Shown: positions 8,318 to 18,944, counted from the first letter of the stretch. The stretch is 64,000 bases of DNA from Curtobacterium sp. S6 (GCF_000710345.2 NZ_JHEL01000015.1:558001-622000); one strand, 5' to 3'. Made by a program: numbers and translations. The notes: generated from the letters alone by a model not told the origin.

Positions 8318-10072
8318 TCAGGGTTGCTGGCGCGCATCCTTGGCCATCTTCGGAAGCTCACTCCGGAGTCCTTTGTACGAGTACGGCAGGCTCGTCGACT
8401 TCAGGCCAGTCAAGACGGGGAGCAACGTCTCCTGACGCTTGATGACCTTCGACTTCGCAGTGAGCAAATGCAGCTCCGTTCGATCAGCGGCGGGGAGGTT
8501 CAACCGCTCAAATAGACGCCTCCTCGTCTCCTGCGCGACAACGAGATCAATCTCCATCGCGTAACGGAAGCAGAAGAACCCAACCTCACGGAGGCTGGCC
8601 ATCGCCTGCTGATGATTGCCTACGAGCTGCCCGACCACCTTGTTGTGGTCCGCGGTTTCCGGGAAAAGGGCCGACAGCAGCGAGTCAGCCTTGGCTTCGG
8701 CTCTGTACTGCGGGTACCCCCTTGAGTCGAGACTAGTCTTGCGCTCCCCGCTCTTGTACGGGAGGAAGTAGTCCTTATCGACGACAAACGCGCTCGCGAT
8801 GCCGAGTTCGCGCAGGATGTGGAACATGTGGGGTATCTGAGCCACGCCGTCGAGCGCGACCACGCTCATTCCCAACTCGACTGGGTCGGCCCCGGCCTCC
8901 TGCAACAGAGTCAGGATCACCGCGGAATCGACGGGGCTCTCTGTCACAGTCACGAAGTCAGCAAAAATGAACTCGGAGTTCCGCCGCCGGTGGAACTTGT
9001 AGTACGCGTCGCGATCCAACTTGTGCTGCGTGAAGAAGCTGGACGGAATCTGCCGGATCTGCGCTTCCAGCCCACGAGACTTACCCTTGATTCGACGGCA
9101 CAGGACAACCTGCTCGTGGTCAAGGGAATCAACGACCGTCGGCGAGTGCGTGGTGAACAAGACCTGAAGCCCCAGGCCCATGATCCTGTTAATGAGTGCC
9201 CGCTGAGCCTGCGGATGCAGGTTCTGTTCGGGTTCTTCCATACCAAGAACGAACGTCTTGCTTTGCAGCTCGGCGAGGTATGCGTACAGCGCGAAGATCG
9301 CCATACTCTGGGTCCCACTTCCGCTGTCAGCCAACGGGATTGACTGTCCACCTTCGTTGACGCTTAGCGCAAGATTTGTCAGGAGCAACTTGTAATCAGG
9401 CTGAGACGAGTAACTCAGTGCGAAGCTGAACGGACCATCGGCGGGCGCGACCTTACGGAGTTGCTTCTCGAAACCAGACAGGGAATTCTTCTGCAGTTGA
9501 CCGCCGAGCTTCGCCACCTGTGGGCTTACACGGTCCCGCTGCCTATTCGACGTAACCCACTCATCGACCGCACGCTCCAGGAGCCCGGTTGCGGGGTCAT
9601 GTGCAACGGCGTGGTCGCGACGAGTAGGGATCAATGCGTAGGCAACTTGCTTGCGAAGCGCTTCATGGAATCCCGGCACTGCGGACTGCCACTTGCCACC
9701 CTCGAACACGTTCCACACAGGCTGTTTTCGGAACTTGAGCTGGGCACGCAATTTGTCGCTCCTTGACTCCAACCGCGGGAGGGCAGGGTCGCTCGACAGC
9801 CCTTCGATCGTCACCTCAATCACGGACTGCGCCGTGCGGCTGTACGCGTGGTTTCCGTTCTCGAAGTCCGCCTTCTCATCGTCGAAGTTGAAGAACGCGT
9901 TGAGCGCCCGAAGAATCGACGACTTTCCCGAGCCGTTCTGCCCGACGAGAGCAACCGTATCGCCGAGTTCTATGTCGGCGGAGCTAATAGCCCGGAATTT
10001 CTCGATCTTGAGCCGCGTGATTCGAACGTTCCCGGGCTGCTCTATACGAGCAGGCGATGTTGCAGCGGTCAA
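8318..10072 (-). CDS. OLD-like AAA ATPase with TOPRIM region, last gene of type III RM operon
   Basis: 584 residues. Walker A LVGQNGSGKSSILRAL near residue 43, Walker B MEEPEQNLHPQAQRAL near 272, then FTTHSPTVVDSL. The C-terminal half has a TOPRIM-like start VTESPVDSAVILTLL near 380 and the acidic AFVVDKDYFLP near 430. This makes it a second OLD-family protein in the element, unrelated in detail to the Gabija one. It begins 6 bases after the Res stop, so it is probably co-transcribed with the type III genes. Its job may be a nuclease or sensor added to the restriction system. Confidence 0.75.
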   Translation of the reverse strand: MTAATSPARIEQPGNVRITRLKIEKFRAISSADIELGDTVALVGQNGSGKSSILRALNAFFNFDDEKADFENGNHAYSRTAQSVIEVTIEGLSSDPALPRLESRSDKLRAQLKFRKQPVWNVFEGGKWQSAVPGFHEALRKQVAYALIPTRRDHAVAHDPATGLLERAVDEWVTSNRQRDRVSPQVAKLGGQLQKNSLSGFEKQLRKVAPADGPFSFALSYSSQPDYKLLLTNLALSVNEGGQSIPLADSGSGTQSMAIFALYAYLAELQSKTFVLGMEEPEQNLHPQAQRALINRIMGLGLQVLFTTHSPTVVDSLDHEQVVLCRRIKGKSRGLEAQIRQIPSSFFTQHKLDRDAYYKFHRRRNSEFIFADFVTVTESPVDSAVILTLLQEAGADPVELGMSVVALDGVAQIPHMFHILRELGIASAFVVDKDYFLPYKSGERKTSLDSRGYPQYRAEAKADSLLSALFPETADHNKVVGQLVGNHQQAMASLREVGFFCFRYAMEIDLVVAQETRRRLFERLNLPAADRTELHLLTAKSKVIKRQETLLPVLTGLKSTSLPYSYKGLRSELPKMAKDARQQP

Positions 10073-10078
10073 CCGACG

Positions 10079-13000
10079 TCACGCCCCCACAAGCTGAAGC
10101 AACGAGTCGTACGAGTCGACAACGTCGTACTTCACCGCCTCGTTCTCGGCCTTCGCGCTGACCGAGGCGAAGAATTTGCGGGCGCATTCGATCTTGGCGT
10201 TCTCCACGCCCTTAAGCTGGAGGGTCGACATCGATCCTTTGGTCTCAGCGATGAAGTAGACATGCTTGATCTGCGTCACATCGTCACGGAAGGCGATAGC
10301 CCAATCCGGGTTGTAGTCACCAACAGGGGTAGGGATGAAGAACCCGCGCGGCAGTTTCGAGTAGACGACGACCTCGTCGCTGATGTCGAGCTTCTCGACG
10401 AACGACCGCTCGACCTTGGACTCTGTAACAACGTACTCGTAGACGCTCTTGTTCAGCTTGTCGCCCGCCTTCGAGAGATCCTGGGCGGCCTGGCTCTCGG
10501 TAAAGATCGAGGAGTCGTACCTATGGTCGAGCGGATCGTAACTGAGGTGCTCGACGATGACGGTCGCCTTCTGTTCGTTGATGAGCCGGGCGGCCTCGGT
10601 GATGAACTGCTCGGGATTCTGTTTGAACTTCGCAAACGTGCCAGGGTTGATGCCGGTGAGGATCGCCGCACAAGTTCGGCGTGTGAGTTGCGTTTTCTCG
10701 GCAACCTCCCCGAGCAAGTCATACTTCACCATCGAGCCCGCGGACACGGCCGAGTGCTCGACCTTGGTCTCGGACACTTTGAAGCCGGTGCGCTCTTCGA
10801 GTTGCTCGACCTCGAGACCGACAACCTGTTTGCCGGCCTCGACGAGGTACTGCATGACGGTGACGTTGAGCGACATGTCGAGCACGCGGATGCAGTTTGT
10901 GATCAGCTCGGCCGAGTCGAACTCGACCTGGTAGACGGCCTTATGGTTGATGCGTCTCCACAGCTCCTGGAACTCGCGCTTCTTGAAGTTAGCCTCGTTG
11001 AAGGGGATCTTCTTCGGCTTGCGGCCGTCGGTCGGCTTCGGTACGTCGAGGTACAGCGCATCGACAAGCGGCCAAACGAAGTCGATGATTGGCTTCAGCG
11101 CTTCTGACGTTGGCGGGGCGAGCGTCCCGCCGGCACGGGCGTCCTTGTATGCCTGGGTGACCAGGCCATCGTCGTCAATGTAGTCGTGACGGATCAGGTG
11201 ATTGTATAGCGCCTGCGCGATCGCCTTTTCAACGGCGCTCGTCGATCCGTCGCCGAACGTGAGATCCTTGCCGACGAAGTACTCGACGCTCGCAGTGCGT
11301 GGCCGGGCTGACAACGACTCGACAATCTCCTTCTGCAGCTCGGTGACGAATTCGGTGTAGGACTCGTCGGTGACGACCGTCAGCTCGTTGATGTCGTGCA
11401 CGGTGACGGGGTTATCCATCCGCGCGCCGTGCTGGTCGACCGCCAGGCGTAGGCCGCGCCCGATCTCCTGCCGCCTCGTAGTGGTGTTGTCGCTCTTCTT
11501 GAGCATGCCCATCACGAACACGTTTGGATTATCCCAGCCTTCGCGCAGCGCCGAGTGCGACCAGATGAACCGCACTGGTTCCTCGAACGACAACAGCTTC
11601 TCCTTGTCCTTGAGAATCAAGTCGTATGCATCGACGTCGTCCGACTGGCCCGCGAAGTCTCCGCGCGCCGCGATCTTCCCATCGACGAACCGCCTGGTCT
11701 TCTTGTCGACTGAGAAATACCCCTCATGGGTCGAGCGCACCGGGATCGCCTCGACGTGCTTGCGGTACCGGGCGGCGGCCTCGTCGAGGTCGAGCTGCCC
11801 AAGGTAGTCAGCCAGGACGGCCTCGTACTCCTGTTCGAACACCAGCGCATACTCGCCGAGGGTGTCCTCGCGGTCGTAGTCACGGTACTTGGCAACCTCG
11901 TCGATGAAGAACAATGAGAGCGCTTTGATGCCCTGTGCGAACAGCTCGCGTTCCTTGTCCAGGTGTGCGCGGATGACCTCGCGGATCTGGATGCGGCGCT
12001 TCTGATCCTCCGCCACATCTTCGGTCACCTCACCCGCACCGATCATGTGGCCATTGCTCAGCTCGATGATGTCGCGGTTCGCATCGACATCACGGATGAA
12101 CAGACCCTTGTACGCCTCGATTCCGCCGGATATGTCATGCAGGTTCATGCCCTGGCTCAGCCGCTTCACCTGCCGCTTGATCCCCTGCGCGGTCTGCACC
12201 TGCAACTCGACGCGCGCCTTCGGGAAGTCTGCACCCTTGCCGACCTCCAGCCCGTCAACGTACAGGTAAGCGGTGCTGCCAGCTAGGTGGTTGACGGTGA
12301 TGCCACGCACCGCAATCTTCTTCACGAGTTTCTGGTTGTAGGCATCCACAGCGTCGAGCCGATGCACCTTAGTGCGCTCGATCTTGTGAGTGGCTGAGTA
12401 CCGCAACGCGAACAGTGCGTTGAACCGGGCAAGTGCCGCTAGCGACTTCGACGGCTTCTTCGCGTCGCCTTCAATCTTCTGTGGCTCGTCGATGATCAGA
12501 ATCGGACGGTTCGCAGCAATCACGTCGATCGGTCGGCGTGACTGAAAGTCGTCAAGCTCCTCATAAATCCGGCGCGCATCCTTGCCTGTAGCGTTGAACG
12601 CCTGGGTGTTGATGATCATAACCTGGACGCCGGCGTCGGACGAGAATCGCTCCACCTCATGCAGCCGTGACGAGTTGTATACGAAGGTACGGGGTTTGGT
12701 GCCGTAGAGCTGCTGGAAGTGGTCGGCGGTGATGTCGAACGACTTCTTCACGCCCTCGCGGATCGCGATCGATGGCACAACTACGATGTACTTCGACCAC
12801 CCGTACCGTTTATGCAGTTCCATGATCGTCTTGATGTAGACGTACGTCTTGCCTGTTCCCGTCTCCATCTCGATGTCGAGATTGATCGGGGCCGCCGACT
12901 TCTTAACTGGATCCTTCAGGTCCTTCGACAGCTCCAGCCCTCGCGCCTGCTGCACCCCGCGCACGTTCGTCAGGAGCTGCGGCGGCGTCAGCGCGATCTC

Positions 13001-13162
13001 GGCGTTGCGCAGACCCGCGTCTTCGAGCAGGGACGCCGCGGCGTCCTTGCCAGGGTCGATGCGGTACTTCACTCCGTCGGCAAACGGCTGTCCCGCAAAC
13101 GCACCGACCACGGCATCGACGGCTTTCGTCTGATACTGCTGAACCTTGAACTGAAGCTTCAT
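10079..13162 (-). CDS. res: type III restriction enzyme, Res subunit
   Basis: 1027 residues, normal for Res. The N-terminus QYQTKAVDAVVGAF is a Q-motif-like start, followed by Walker A EMETGTGKTYVYIKTI near residue 100 and DEPQKIEG near 224 as the DEAD-like box. Conserved SF2 helicase motifs continue to GRGLRLAVD. Near residue 954, NPDWAIAF followed by FIAETKG is a PD-(D/E)XK nuclease core. Needs Mod for recognition and ATP for translocation. The stop is 4 bases before the Mod-proximal end of the operon continues. Confidence 0.92.
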   Translation of the reverse strand: MKLQFKVQQYQTKAVDAVVGAFAGQPFADGVKYRIDPGKDAAASLLEDAGLRNAEIALTPPQLLTNVRGVQQARGLELSKDLKDPVKKSAAPINLDIEMETGTGKTYVYIKTIMELHKRYGWSKYIVVVPSIAIREGVKKSFDITADHFQQLYGTKPRTFVYNSSRLHEVERFSSDAGVQVMIINTQAFNATGKDARRIYEELDDFQSRRPIDVIAANRPILIIDEPQKIEGDAKKPSKSLAALARFNALFALRYSATHKIERTKVHRLDAVDAYNQKLVKKIAVRGITVNHLAGSTAYLYVDGLEVGKGADFPKARVELQVQTAQGIKRQVKRLSQGMNLHDISGGIEAYKGLFIRDVDANRDIIELSNGHMIGAGEVTEDVAEDQKRRIQIREVIRAHLDKERELFAQGIKALSLFFIDEVAKYRDYDREDTLGEYALVFEQEYEAVLADYLGQLDLDEAAARYRKHVEAIPVRSTHEGYFSVDKKTRRFVDGKIAARGDFAGQSDDVDAYDLILKDKEKLLSFEEPVRFIWSHSALREGWDNPNVFVMGMLKKSDNTTTRRQEIGRGLRLAVDQHGARMDNPVTVHDINELTVVTDESYTEFVTELQKEIVESLSARPRTASVEYFVGKDLTFGDGSTSAVEKAIAQALYNHLIRHDYIDDDGLVTQAYKDARAGGTLAPPTSEALKPIIDFVWPLVDALYLDVPKPTDGRKPKKIPFNEANFKKREFQELWRRINHKAVYQVEFDSAELITNCIRVLDMSLNVTVMQYLVEAGKQVVGLEVEQLEERTGFKVSETKVEHSAVSAGSMVKYDLLGEVAEKTQLTRRTCAAILTGINPGTFAKFKQNPEQFITEAARLINEQKATVIVEHLSYDPLDHRYDSSIFTESQAAQDLSKAGDKLNKSVYEYVVTESKVERSFVEKLDISDEVVVYSKLPRGFFIPTPVGDYNPDWAIAFRDDVTQIKHVYFIAETKGSMSTLQLKGVENAKIECARKFFASVSAKAENEAVKYDVVDSYDSLLQLVGA

Positions 13163-13166
13163 CAGG

Positions 13167-15002
13167 TCAGATCGTCCTTACTTGTGTCGCGGGTGATACC
13201 TCACGGAAGATCTGCTCGGCGTTGATACGCGCGGCGTCGCTTGCGAACCCTGCGTCGAGAAACACGGCACGGAGTGGGTGGCGTCTGGCGATCTCCGCCA
13301 CTACTGCGCCGGTGACCTCATTCGAAAGGCATGCAATCAAAGCGTCGTCGGCGACCGAAACAATGCGCTGACCTGCGGCCTCCTCGACCGCGATTGGCTC
13401 GGCGAGATCGAGCCCCCAGTCGAGGAGTACCTGGAAGAGAAGGTCTTCGTCAGTGCGGTCGGGCTTCACGCTGTCGATCCCTCCCAGGAGGTCTCCCTGA
13501 GCGAGGGCATCCGCGGGGGCGAAAGTCTCCAACATATTTGTTGAGTCGACGCGAAGCGCTCTGAGTCCAGTGTCTGCGTCGGCAGCCGCGTAACGGGTTC
13601 CAGCCTTCTTCAGGCGGTCGCGTGTGATCGCAGCGATCGATGTGCCTTCTCTCCCTGCGATCCGCTCAGGCAACTGGACGAGGATGAAGCGGCGATTACC
13701 ACCATCCGCAGCGTTCACGGAGAAGATCGCCTGCCCAGTGGTCCCGGAGCCGGCAAAGAAGTCCATCACGATGTCTCCGTCACCAGTGACCCAGCCGATG
13801 ATCCGTGAGAGGAGCGCAACACTCTTTTCAGTGTCGAATTCGTCGGTCTCATTGCCACTCAGCGTGAGGTCCATCCAGTTGTCACTAAGCAGCTTTCCCC
13901 CGCTCGGCGGCACGTAGTATTGAACTACGTTCTCGGTGTTCAGTCTGATGAAGTTGAGTTTCACGTTGGTAGCGGCAAGGTGGTTGAGGTAATAGTCGTC
14001 CAAGCTGGTGCTGTCGGATTGCTCCGCCAGATAGGTCTCGTAATTTTGGGCGGCCTGCTTCGTACGGCCTTCCTCCCAGCGCCACTGCCCCGAAGCTGGA
14101 GTAGACCCAAAGAGTTCGTACCGCATCGTGGGACGGTCTGTTCCACGCCAGAAGGTGTCCCACTTCCCTGGCTTGGACTCCACGTGGGCGAGGGATAACT
14201 TCGGCAGGCGGACGGCTTCGCTGCGCGCATAAAGCAGCACATACTCGTGCCCCTGCGATAGCGCGCTGACGTCTTCGAACTGAGCCTGGACGTTCTTGAT
14301 CCCGCGGCGAACGGCAATCGTGTTCTTGTGGCTGCCCGCGCCAAATATCTCGTCGCAGATCTTGATCACGTTGTGCACCTCGTGGGCGTCAATGCTGATA
14401 AAGATCAGACCGTCCTCGGCTAGGAGGTTCCTTGCCAGCTTCAGCCGCGGATACATCATGCTGAGCCAGTTGGAGTGGTACCGGCCCGCTGAGTCTGGAT
14501 TCGCAGTCAAGCGGTAACCGGAGTCTGTCGCCTGACCGGATCGTTCCAGGTAGTCAGCCGTCGACTCTGCAAAGTCATCCTCGTAGACGAAGTCGTTGCC
14601 CGTGTTGTAAGGCGGGTCGATGTAGATCAGCTTGACCTTGCCGAGATACGACTCCTGGAGCAATTTGAGCGCCTCCAGGTTGTCTCCCTCAATGAATAGA
14701 TTTCTTGTCGTGTCGAAGTCGACCGACTCATCGCGGACCGGGCGTAAGGTCCTGGCGATCGGCGTGTTCGCAGCGAACGCGGCAGCGCGCTTGCCGGGCC
14801 AGTCGAGCTGGTAGCGCTCTTGCGGCCCCTCGACGATGTGGTCGGAGAGTTCCTGGCGGAGTATGTCGAAATCAACGGCACGGACGGGCTTGCCGTTAGC
14901 GTCGAAGGCCTCGGTCACGACGCTAGGAAACAACTCCGCTACCGCATCAACATTGCGCTGGGTGAGGTCCGTCGAGTGCATCTTCAACTTGTCCACGGTC
15001 AT
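13167..15002 (-). CDS. mod: type III DNA methyltransferase, Mod subunit
   Basis: 611 residues. Catalytic IDPPYNTGNDFVYEDDF near residue 127 comes before the AdoMet motif MDFFAGSGTTGQAIF near 412, the order of a beta-class N6-adenine methyltransferase. Length and the Res gene 4 bases downstream make it the specificity and modification subunit of a type III system. The start overlaps the end of the DUF4391 gene by 4 bases. Confidence 0.92.
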   Translation of the reverse strand: MTVDKLKMHSTDLTQRNVDAVAELFPSVVTEAFDANGKPVRAVDFDILRQELSDHIVEGPQERYQLDWPGKRAAAFAANTPIARTLRPVRDESVDFDTTRNLFIEGDNLEALKLLQESYLGKVKLIYIDPPYNTGNDFVYEDDFAESTADYLERSGQATDSGYRLTANPDSAGRYHSNWLSMMYPRLKLARNLLAEDGLIFISIDAHEVHNVIKICDEIFGAGSHKNTIAVRRGIKNVQAQFEDVSALSQGHEYVLLYARSEAVRLPKLSLAHVESKPGKWDTFWRGTDRPTMRYELFGSTPASGQWRWEEGRTKQAAQNYETYLAEQSDSTSLDDYYLNHLAATNVKLNFIRLNTENVVQYYVPPSGGKLLSDNWMDLTLSGNETDEFDTEKSVALLSRIIGWVTGDGDIVMDFFAGSGTTGQAIFSVNAADGGNRRFILVQLPERIAGREGTSIAAITRDRLKKAGTRYAAADADTGLRALRVDSTNMLETFAPADALAQGDLLGGIDSVKPDRTDEDLLFQVLLDWGLDLAEPIAVEEAAGQRIVSVADDALIACLSNEVTGAVVAEIARRHPLRAVFLDAGFASDAARINAEQIFREVSPATQVRTI

Positions 15003-15679
15003 TCCTTCTTGCTCGGTACTGAGTTGGTCAGCTCGGTGAGCGCTGCGGCGCGTTCCTTGAGCTGGCTGCGGAGTTCAAACTTGCGGTTGAGCTGTGGTTC
15101 GGTGCGCAGCTTCTTCTCCAGCGCGTCGATCTCGCGCTGGATCTTTCGGGCGCGGTCCAGTCTGTTGGCTGCCTCCGAAACTGTCTCCCCGGCCCACGTT
15201 TCCAACGGCAACAAGGCACTGAGGATCGCCTCGTAGAGGCTCGGCAGATCGAGTGCCGTGGGCAATTGACGGCGTGGCGAGCCGGTGGGCTGCCAGTCGG
15301 TGGTGAAGTACGTGCCGATCGTCGGAGTCTTGCCGTGAAGCGACTTGTGAGCAGCGACGGTGCGTACCCGGTCGCGGCTCGCCACCTCGAAGATCATCGG
15401 GAAGTGCACGGTCTTGTCGATGGCTGTGAGCACGTCGTCGGAGACATCCGCCCCCTTGGTCTCGACCACAAAGACCTGGATCTCGGGCACGGCCGTCGTA
15501 CCACGCAGTCGGATGGTGTCGTCGGCAAGCTTGTAGGCCCATGTGATGCTCTGGATGTCATCGACGAACTTCTCGCGCAGAGCGGTGCGTACCTTGCCGC
15601 GCTCGTAGAACTTTGACTTCGGCACCGCACGTCCGAACGCTGCGTTCTGAGGCCAGCGGAACAGGACGGACTCACCCAT
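14999..15679 (-). CDS. DUF4391 domain protein
   Basis: 226 residues, matching the DUF4391 pattern by memory: MGESVLFRWPQNAAFGRAVPK at the start (first 20 residues characteristic), a central nuclease-like strand VFVVETKGADVSDD, and a C-terminal coiled-coil rich in Glu, Lys and Arg. The family is regularly found between an SNF2 helicase and a type III-like Mod gene; its biochemical role is unknown. Overlaps both neighbours, 8 bases upstream and 4 downstream, so translation is coupled. Confidence 0.75.
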   Translation of the reverse strand: MGESVLFRWPQNAAFGRAVPKSKFYERGKVRTALREKFVDDIQSITWAYKLADDTIRLRGTTAVPEIQVFVVETKGADVSDDVLTAIDKTVHFPMIFEVASRDRVRTVAAHKSLHGKTPTIGTYFTTDWQPTGSPRRQLPTALDLPSLYEAILSALLPLETWAGETVSEAANRLDRARKIQREIDALEKKLRTEPQLNRKFELRSQLKERAAALTELTNSVPSKKE

Positions 15680-18600
15680 TGGAAGGCTCCTCGACGACCG
15701 CGAGGAACGCGATTAGCTCGAAGTCGTCGAGCCCGGCGATGACCTGCACGAGGGCGGTGGTGTGGCCTGGTCTGAAGAGGCTGTCGACGTCACGTTCCTC
15801 GGTGACATCGATCATGGAGCGGATCGCCTCGGTGAGCAGGTGGCTGTACTGGCCCATGTCTGCCCCGTCACGGGTGGCGTCGTTGAATACGCGGCACACG
15901 TCCCACGCGGGTTCGTCGCGGTTGCGGCAACCTGCACGGACCAAGTCGAGCAGCTGCTTGACCTCGGTATGATCGCCGATCACTCGGCCCTCGTCATCGA
16001 GGTAGACGAGATAGTGCGGATGTAGCCGGTTGCCGCGATTGATGTGCTCGTCGGAGTTGATGTTTCTCAGCACGAACAGTGCGCCGGGCTTCAAGCCTCT
16101 GCCCCGGTCAGCGGGTACGACCGCGTGCAGGCCCTTGGGGGTGCCGGCCAGGTCGCCGTACTCCTTGATGTAGCCGAGCAGATCCATGCGGAAGTCGTTC
16201 AGGCCGAGGTCGGTGATCGAGACGCCGGTGCGGACGTCTTCGAGTTCGATAACCTCGTCCTGGAGCTTGCGGAGCTGTTCTTTGCGGAACGCGGCGTCAC
16301 TGGCATCAGGGTCAAGGATGTTGTCGTCGCCGGTGCCGCCGAGGTTGGCGGCGACCATGCGGTTCTCAACGCGCTCCTTGAGGTTGATGTATTCGTCGAG
16401 TGAGATGTCGGGCCAGAAGTTCACGAGCTGAACGCGCTCGTTGGTCGAGCCGATGCGGTCGATGCGACCAAACCGCTGGATGATCCGCACTGGGTTCCAG
16501 TGGATGTCGTAGTTGACCAGGAAATCGCAGTCTTGGAGGTTCTGGCCCTCGCTTATACAGTCGGTGCCGATCAGTACATCGATCTCGAATTTCTCTTTCG
16601 GCATGACTATGTGCCGCTGCTTCGAGCGCGGCGAGAACAGGGTCAGGATCTGCTGGAGCCCGTAGCCCTTTCCGACCGTGGTGGACGGGTTTCCTTGGCC
16701 GGTGACGAGGGCGGCGTCGTAACCGTGCTGCTTGAGGGCCGGGGCGAGGTTCTTGTAAAGGTACTCGGCGGTGTCAGCGAAAGCGGAGAAGATCAGCACC
16801 TTGCGGTTGCCGGGATTCAGCGGCTGGGCGAACTTGCCCGCGATCAGGTCGCGAAGCGCGCCGAGTTTCGAATCGCGCTCGGGGGTGATGCCGCCGATCG
16901 AGGCGAGGAGCTGCTGTATAACCTTGCCGTCGTTCACGAGGGCGCGGCTCCATGACTCGACGTCCATGTCGGCCAATTCGATCTGCACCTTGCGGCCGAC
17001 CGTGCCGCTGGCGGGGAACTCCAAGTCGTCATCGTCAGCGTCGATGTCAGTGATCGCGGAGACGACATCGGCGATGTTTGCCGCGTGGTTGTCGACGGCC
17101 TCCATCGCCTCGGTGACCGTGCCTTTCAACCGGCTCAGGGTGAGCCGGAACGCCTCGACGCTGGACTCCAAGCGCTTGAGCAAGTTCACCGTCATGAGCT
17201 TGCGGATGCCCTGCTCGCGGCTGCCAGCACCTAGGTTCGCCGTCTCCCCGCCCATGTAGTTCTGGCCCGAGCCCGCGCCGTAGAGCTGCTCGTACTTGTC
17301 GCGGCGGCTAGGGAACACATACGCCAGCGGCGTGTACACGGCGAGACTGAGGAGCTGGAGTTGCTCGAATATCTCGTTAAATGTCGGCGCATCCACCAGA
17401 TCGGTCAGGGGTGGGCTCAGCGACTCGGGCTTCAGCCGCTCGGGGAACGCACCGATATCGGTGGTGTCGTAGAACGCCTGAATATGCTTACGCGAGCGGG
17501 CGATGGTAACCGCGTCGAGCAACTCGAAGAAGTCAAAGTCCAGCCGGGTGAGGATCGCGTCAGTCGTGCGGTCCTCCGCAGGCAGGTCACTCCACTCGTT
17601 GAAGACGCGCTGGGCCTGCCGGAAGACCTCCTCGATTGAGGTCTGTATGTTCAGCTTCGCGGCGAGCTGTGCCGAGTCGCCCTCATAAGCCAAGGCGAGC
17701 TGGTTACGCAGGTCGTTGAAGCGGTTGTTCACCGGCGTCGCCGAGAGCATTAGCACCTTGGTCTTCACGCCCTCGCGAATGACCTTGCGCATGAGGCGCT
17801 GGTATCGGGTCTCGCGCTCCTGGACGTAGCCGGCGTTCCGGAAGTTGTGCGACTCGTCGATGATGACCAGGTCGTAGTTGCCCCAGTTGATCAGGTCCAG
17901 CCGCTTGCCCAGCGACTCGCCGCGGTCGCGCGATAGGTCAGTGTGGGCGAGCACGTCGTAGTTGAAGCGGTCCTTGGCGAAGATGTTCGTCGTGTAGTTC
18001 GAGTTGTAGTTCGTCCAGTTGTCGGCGAGCTTCTTCGGCGCGAGCACGAGCACTGACTTGTTGCGCAGCTCGTAGTACTTGATCACCGCCAGTGCAGTGA
18101 ACGTCTTACCCAGGCCGACGCTGTCGGCGAGGATACAGCCGTTGTAGGTCTCCAGCTTGTTGATCGCGCCAGTCGCGGCGTCCTTCTGGAAGTTGTACAG
18201 CGCCTTCCAGACCTCGGTGTCCTGGTAGCCAGTCAGGTCGTTGGGAAGGACGTCCTCGCTGATGTCGTCGAGGAACTCGCTGAACAGGTTGTAAAGGATC
18301 AGGAAGTACACCCGCTGTGGGGAGTTTTCCGCATACACGCTGGCGATATGATCACTCACCACGTCGGTTACATCGTCAAGCTGGTCGGGGCTATGCCAGA
18401 TCTGGTCGAAGAGCTGGATGTACTGCTGCGTGAACGACGCGTCATCGATCTTGTGCACCATGTTTGACACCGCCGGCCCCCGCTCATAGCCGAGATCGGC
18501 AGTAGTGAAGCCCTGGAGAGGCGCATACGCGGCGGTGTCATCGACCACGGCAAACGACTGCATCGGCGCACCCGTGTGGTTCGACCGGAAAGTGACCTTC

Positions 18601-18944
18601 TGCCGCACCCACTCCGCACACTCTCGTGCAATGGCGCGCTGGGTGAGCTTGTTACGCAGGCGAATTTCGAACTCGGTGCCATACAGTGCAGAATCCCGGC
18701 TCGAATCTTTCGGGATGAAGAACTGCCGCTTCTCCGGCGCAGACTTGTCAGTCGCCTTCGTCGTCGTAAACGACGGCGCGGTGAAGACAAACTCCAATTC
18801 CTTGATCGACTGAAGCTCATCCTTCAGCGCCTCGAACGCGAAGATCGAGAACGTCGACGCAGCGATGCGCAGCCTCGATCCGGGCTTGATCGACGCTTTG
18901 AGATCGTCGCCGAGAATCTCATTGAGGTTGTCGATAATACGCAT
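15672..18944 (-). CDS. SNF2-family helicase with N-terminal PLD-like domain
   Basis: 1090 residues. The first 150 residues, beginning MRIIDNLNEILGDDLKASI, look like the phospholipase-D-like domain of defence helicases. The helicase core has ILADSVGLGKTFTAL near 271, VIIDESHNFRN near 360 and the C-terminal RIIQRFGRIDRIGSTNE near 821. Together with a DUF4391 protein, Mod and Res it forms a composite defence operon; the helicase plus methylase plus ATPase composition recalls the system called Hma, but I cannot run the comparison. The gene starts directly after the stop of the upstream HTH gene. Confidence 0.88.
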   Translation of the reverse strand: MRIIDNLNEILGDDLKASIKPGSRLRIAASTFSIFAFEALKDELQSIKELEFVFTAPSFTTTKATDKSAPEKRQFFIPKDSSRDSALYGTEFEIRLRNKLTQRAIARECAEWVRQKVTFRSNHTGAPMQSFAVVDDTAAYAPLQGFTTADLGYERGPAVSNMVHKIDDASFTQQYIQLFDQIWHSPDQLDDVTDVVSDHIASVYAENSPQRVYFLILYNLFSEFLDDISEDVLPNDLTGYQDTEVWKALYNFQKDAATGAINKLETYNGCILADSVGLGKTFTALAVIKYYELRNKSVLVLAPKKLADNWTNYNSNYTTNIFAKDRFNYDVLAHTDLSRDRGESLGKRLDLINWGNYDLVIIDESHNFRNAGYVQERETRYQRLMRKVIREGVKTKVLMLSATPVNNRFNDLRNQLALAYEGDSAQLAAKLNIQTSIEEVFRQAQRVFNEWSDLPAEDRTTDAILTRLDFDFFELLDAVTIARSRKHIQAFYDTTDIGAFPERLKPESLSPPLTDLVDAPTFNEIFEQLQLLSLAVYTPLAYVFPSRRDKYEQLYGAGSGQNYMGGETANLGAGSREQGIRKLMTVNLLKRLESSVEAFRLTLSRLKGTVTEAMEAVDNHAANIADVVSAITDIDADDDDLEFPASGTVGRKVQIELADMDVESWSRALVNDGKVIQQLLASIGGITPERDSKLGALRDLIAGKFAQPLNPGNRKVLIFSAFADTAEYLYKNLAPALKQHGYDAALVTGQGNPSTTVGKGYGLQQILTLFSPRSKQRHIVMPKEKFEIDVLIGTDCISEGQNLQDCDFLVNYDIHWNPVRIIQRFGRIDRIGSTNERVQLVNFWPDISLDEYINLKERVENRMVAANLGGTGDDNILDPDASDAAFRKEQLRKLQDEVIELEDVRTGVSITDLGLNDFRMDLLGYIKEYGDLAGTPKGLHAVVPADRGRGLKPGALFVLRNINSDEHINRGNRLHPHYLVYLDDEGRVIGDHTEVKQLLDLVRAGCRNRDEPAWDVCRVFNDATRDGADMGQYSHLLTEAIRSMIDVTEERDVDSLFRPGHTTALVQVIAGLDDFELIAFLAVVEEPSNG

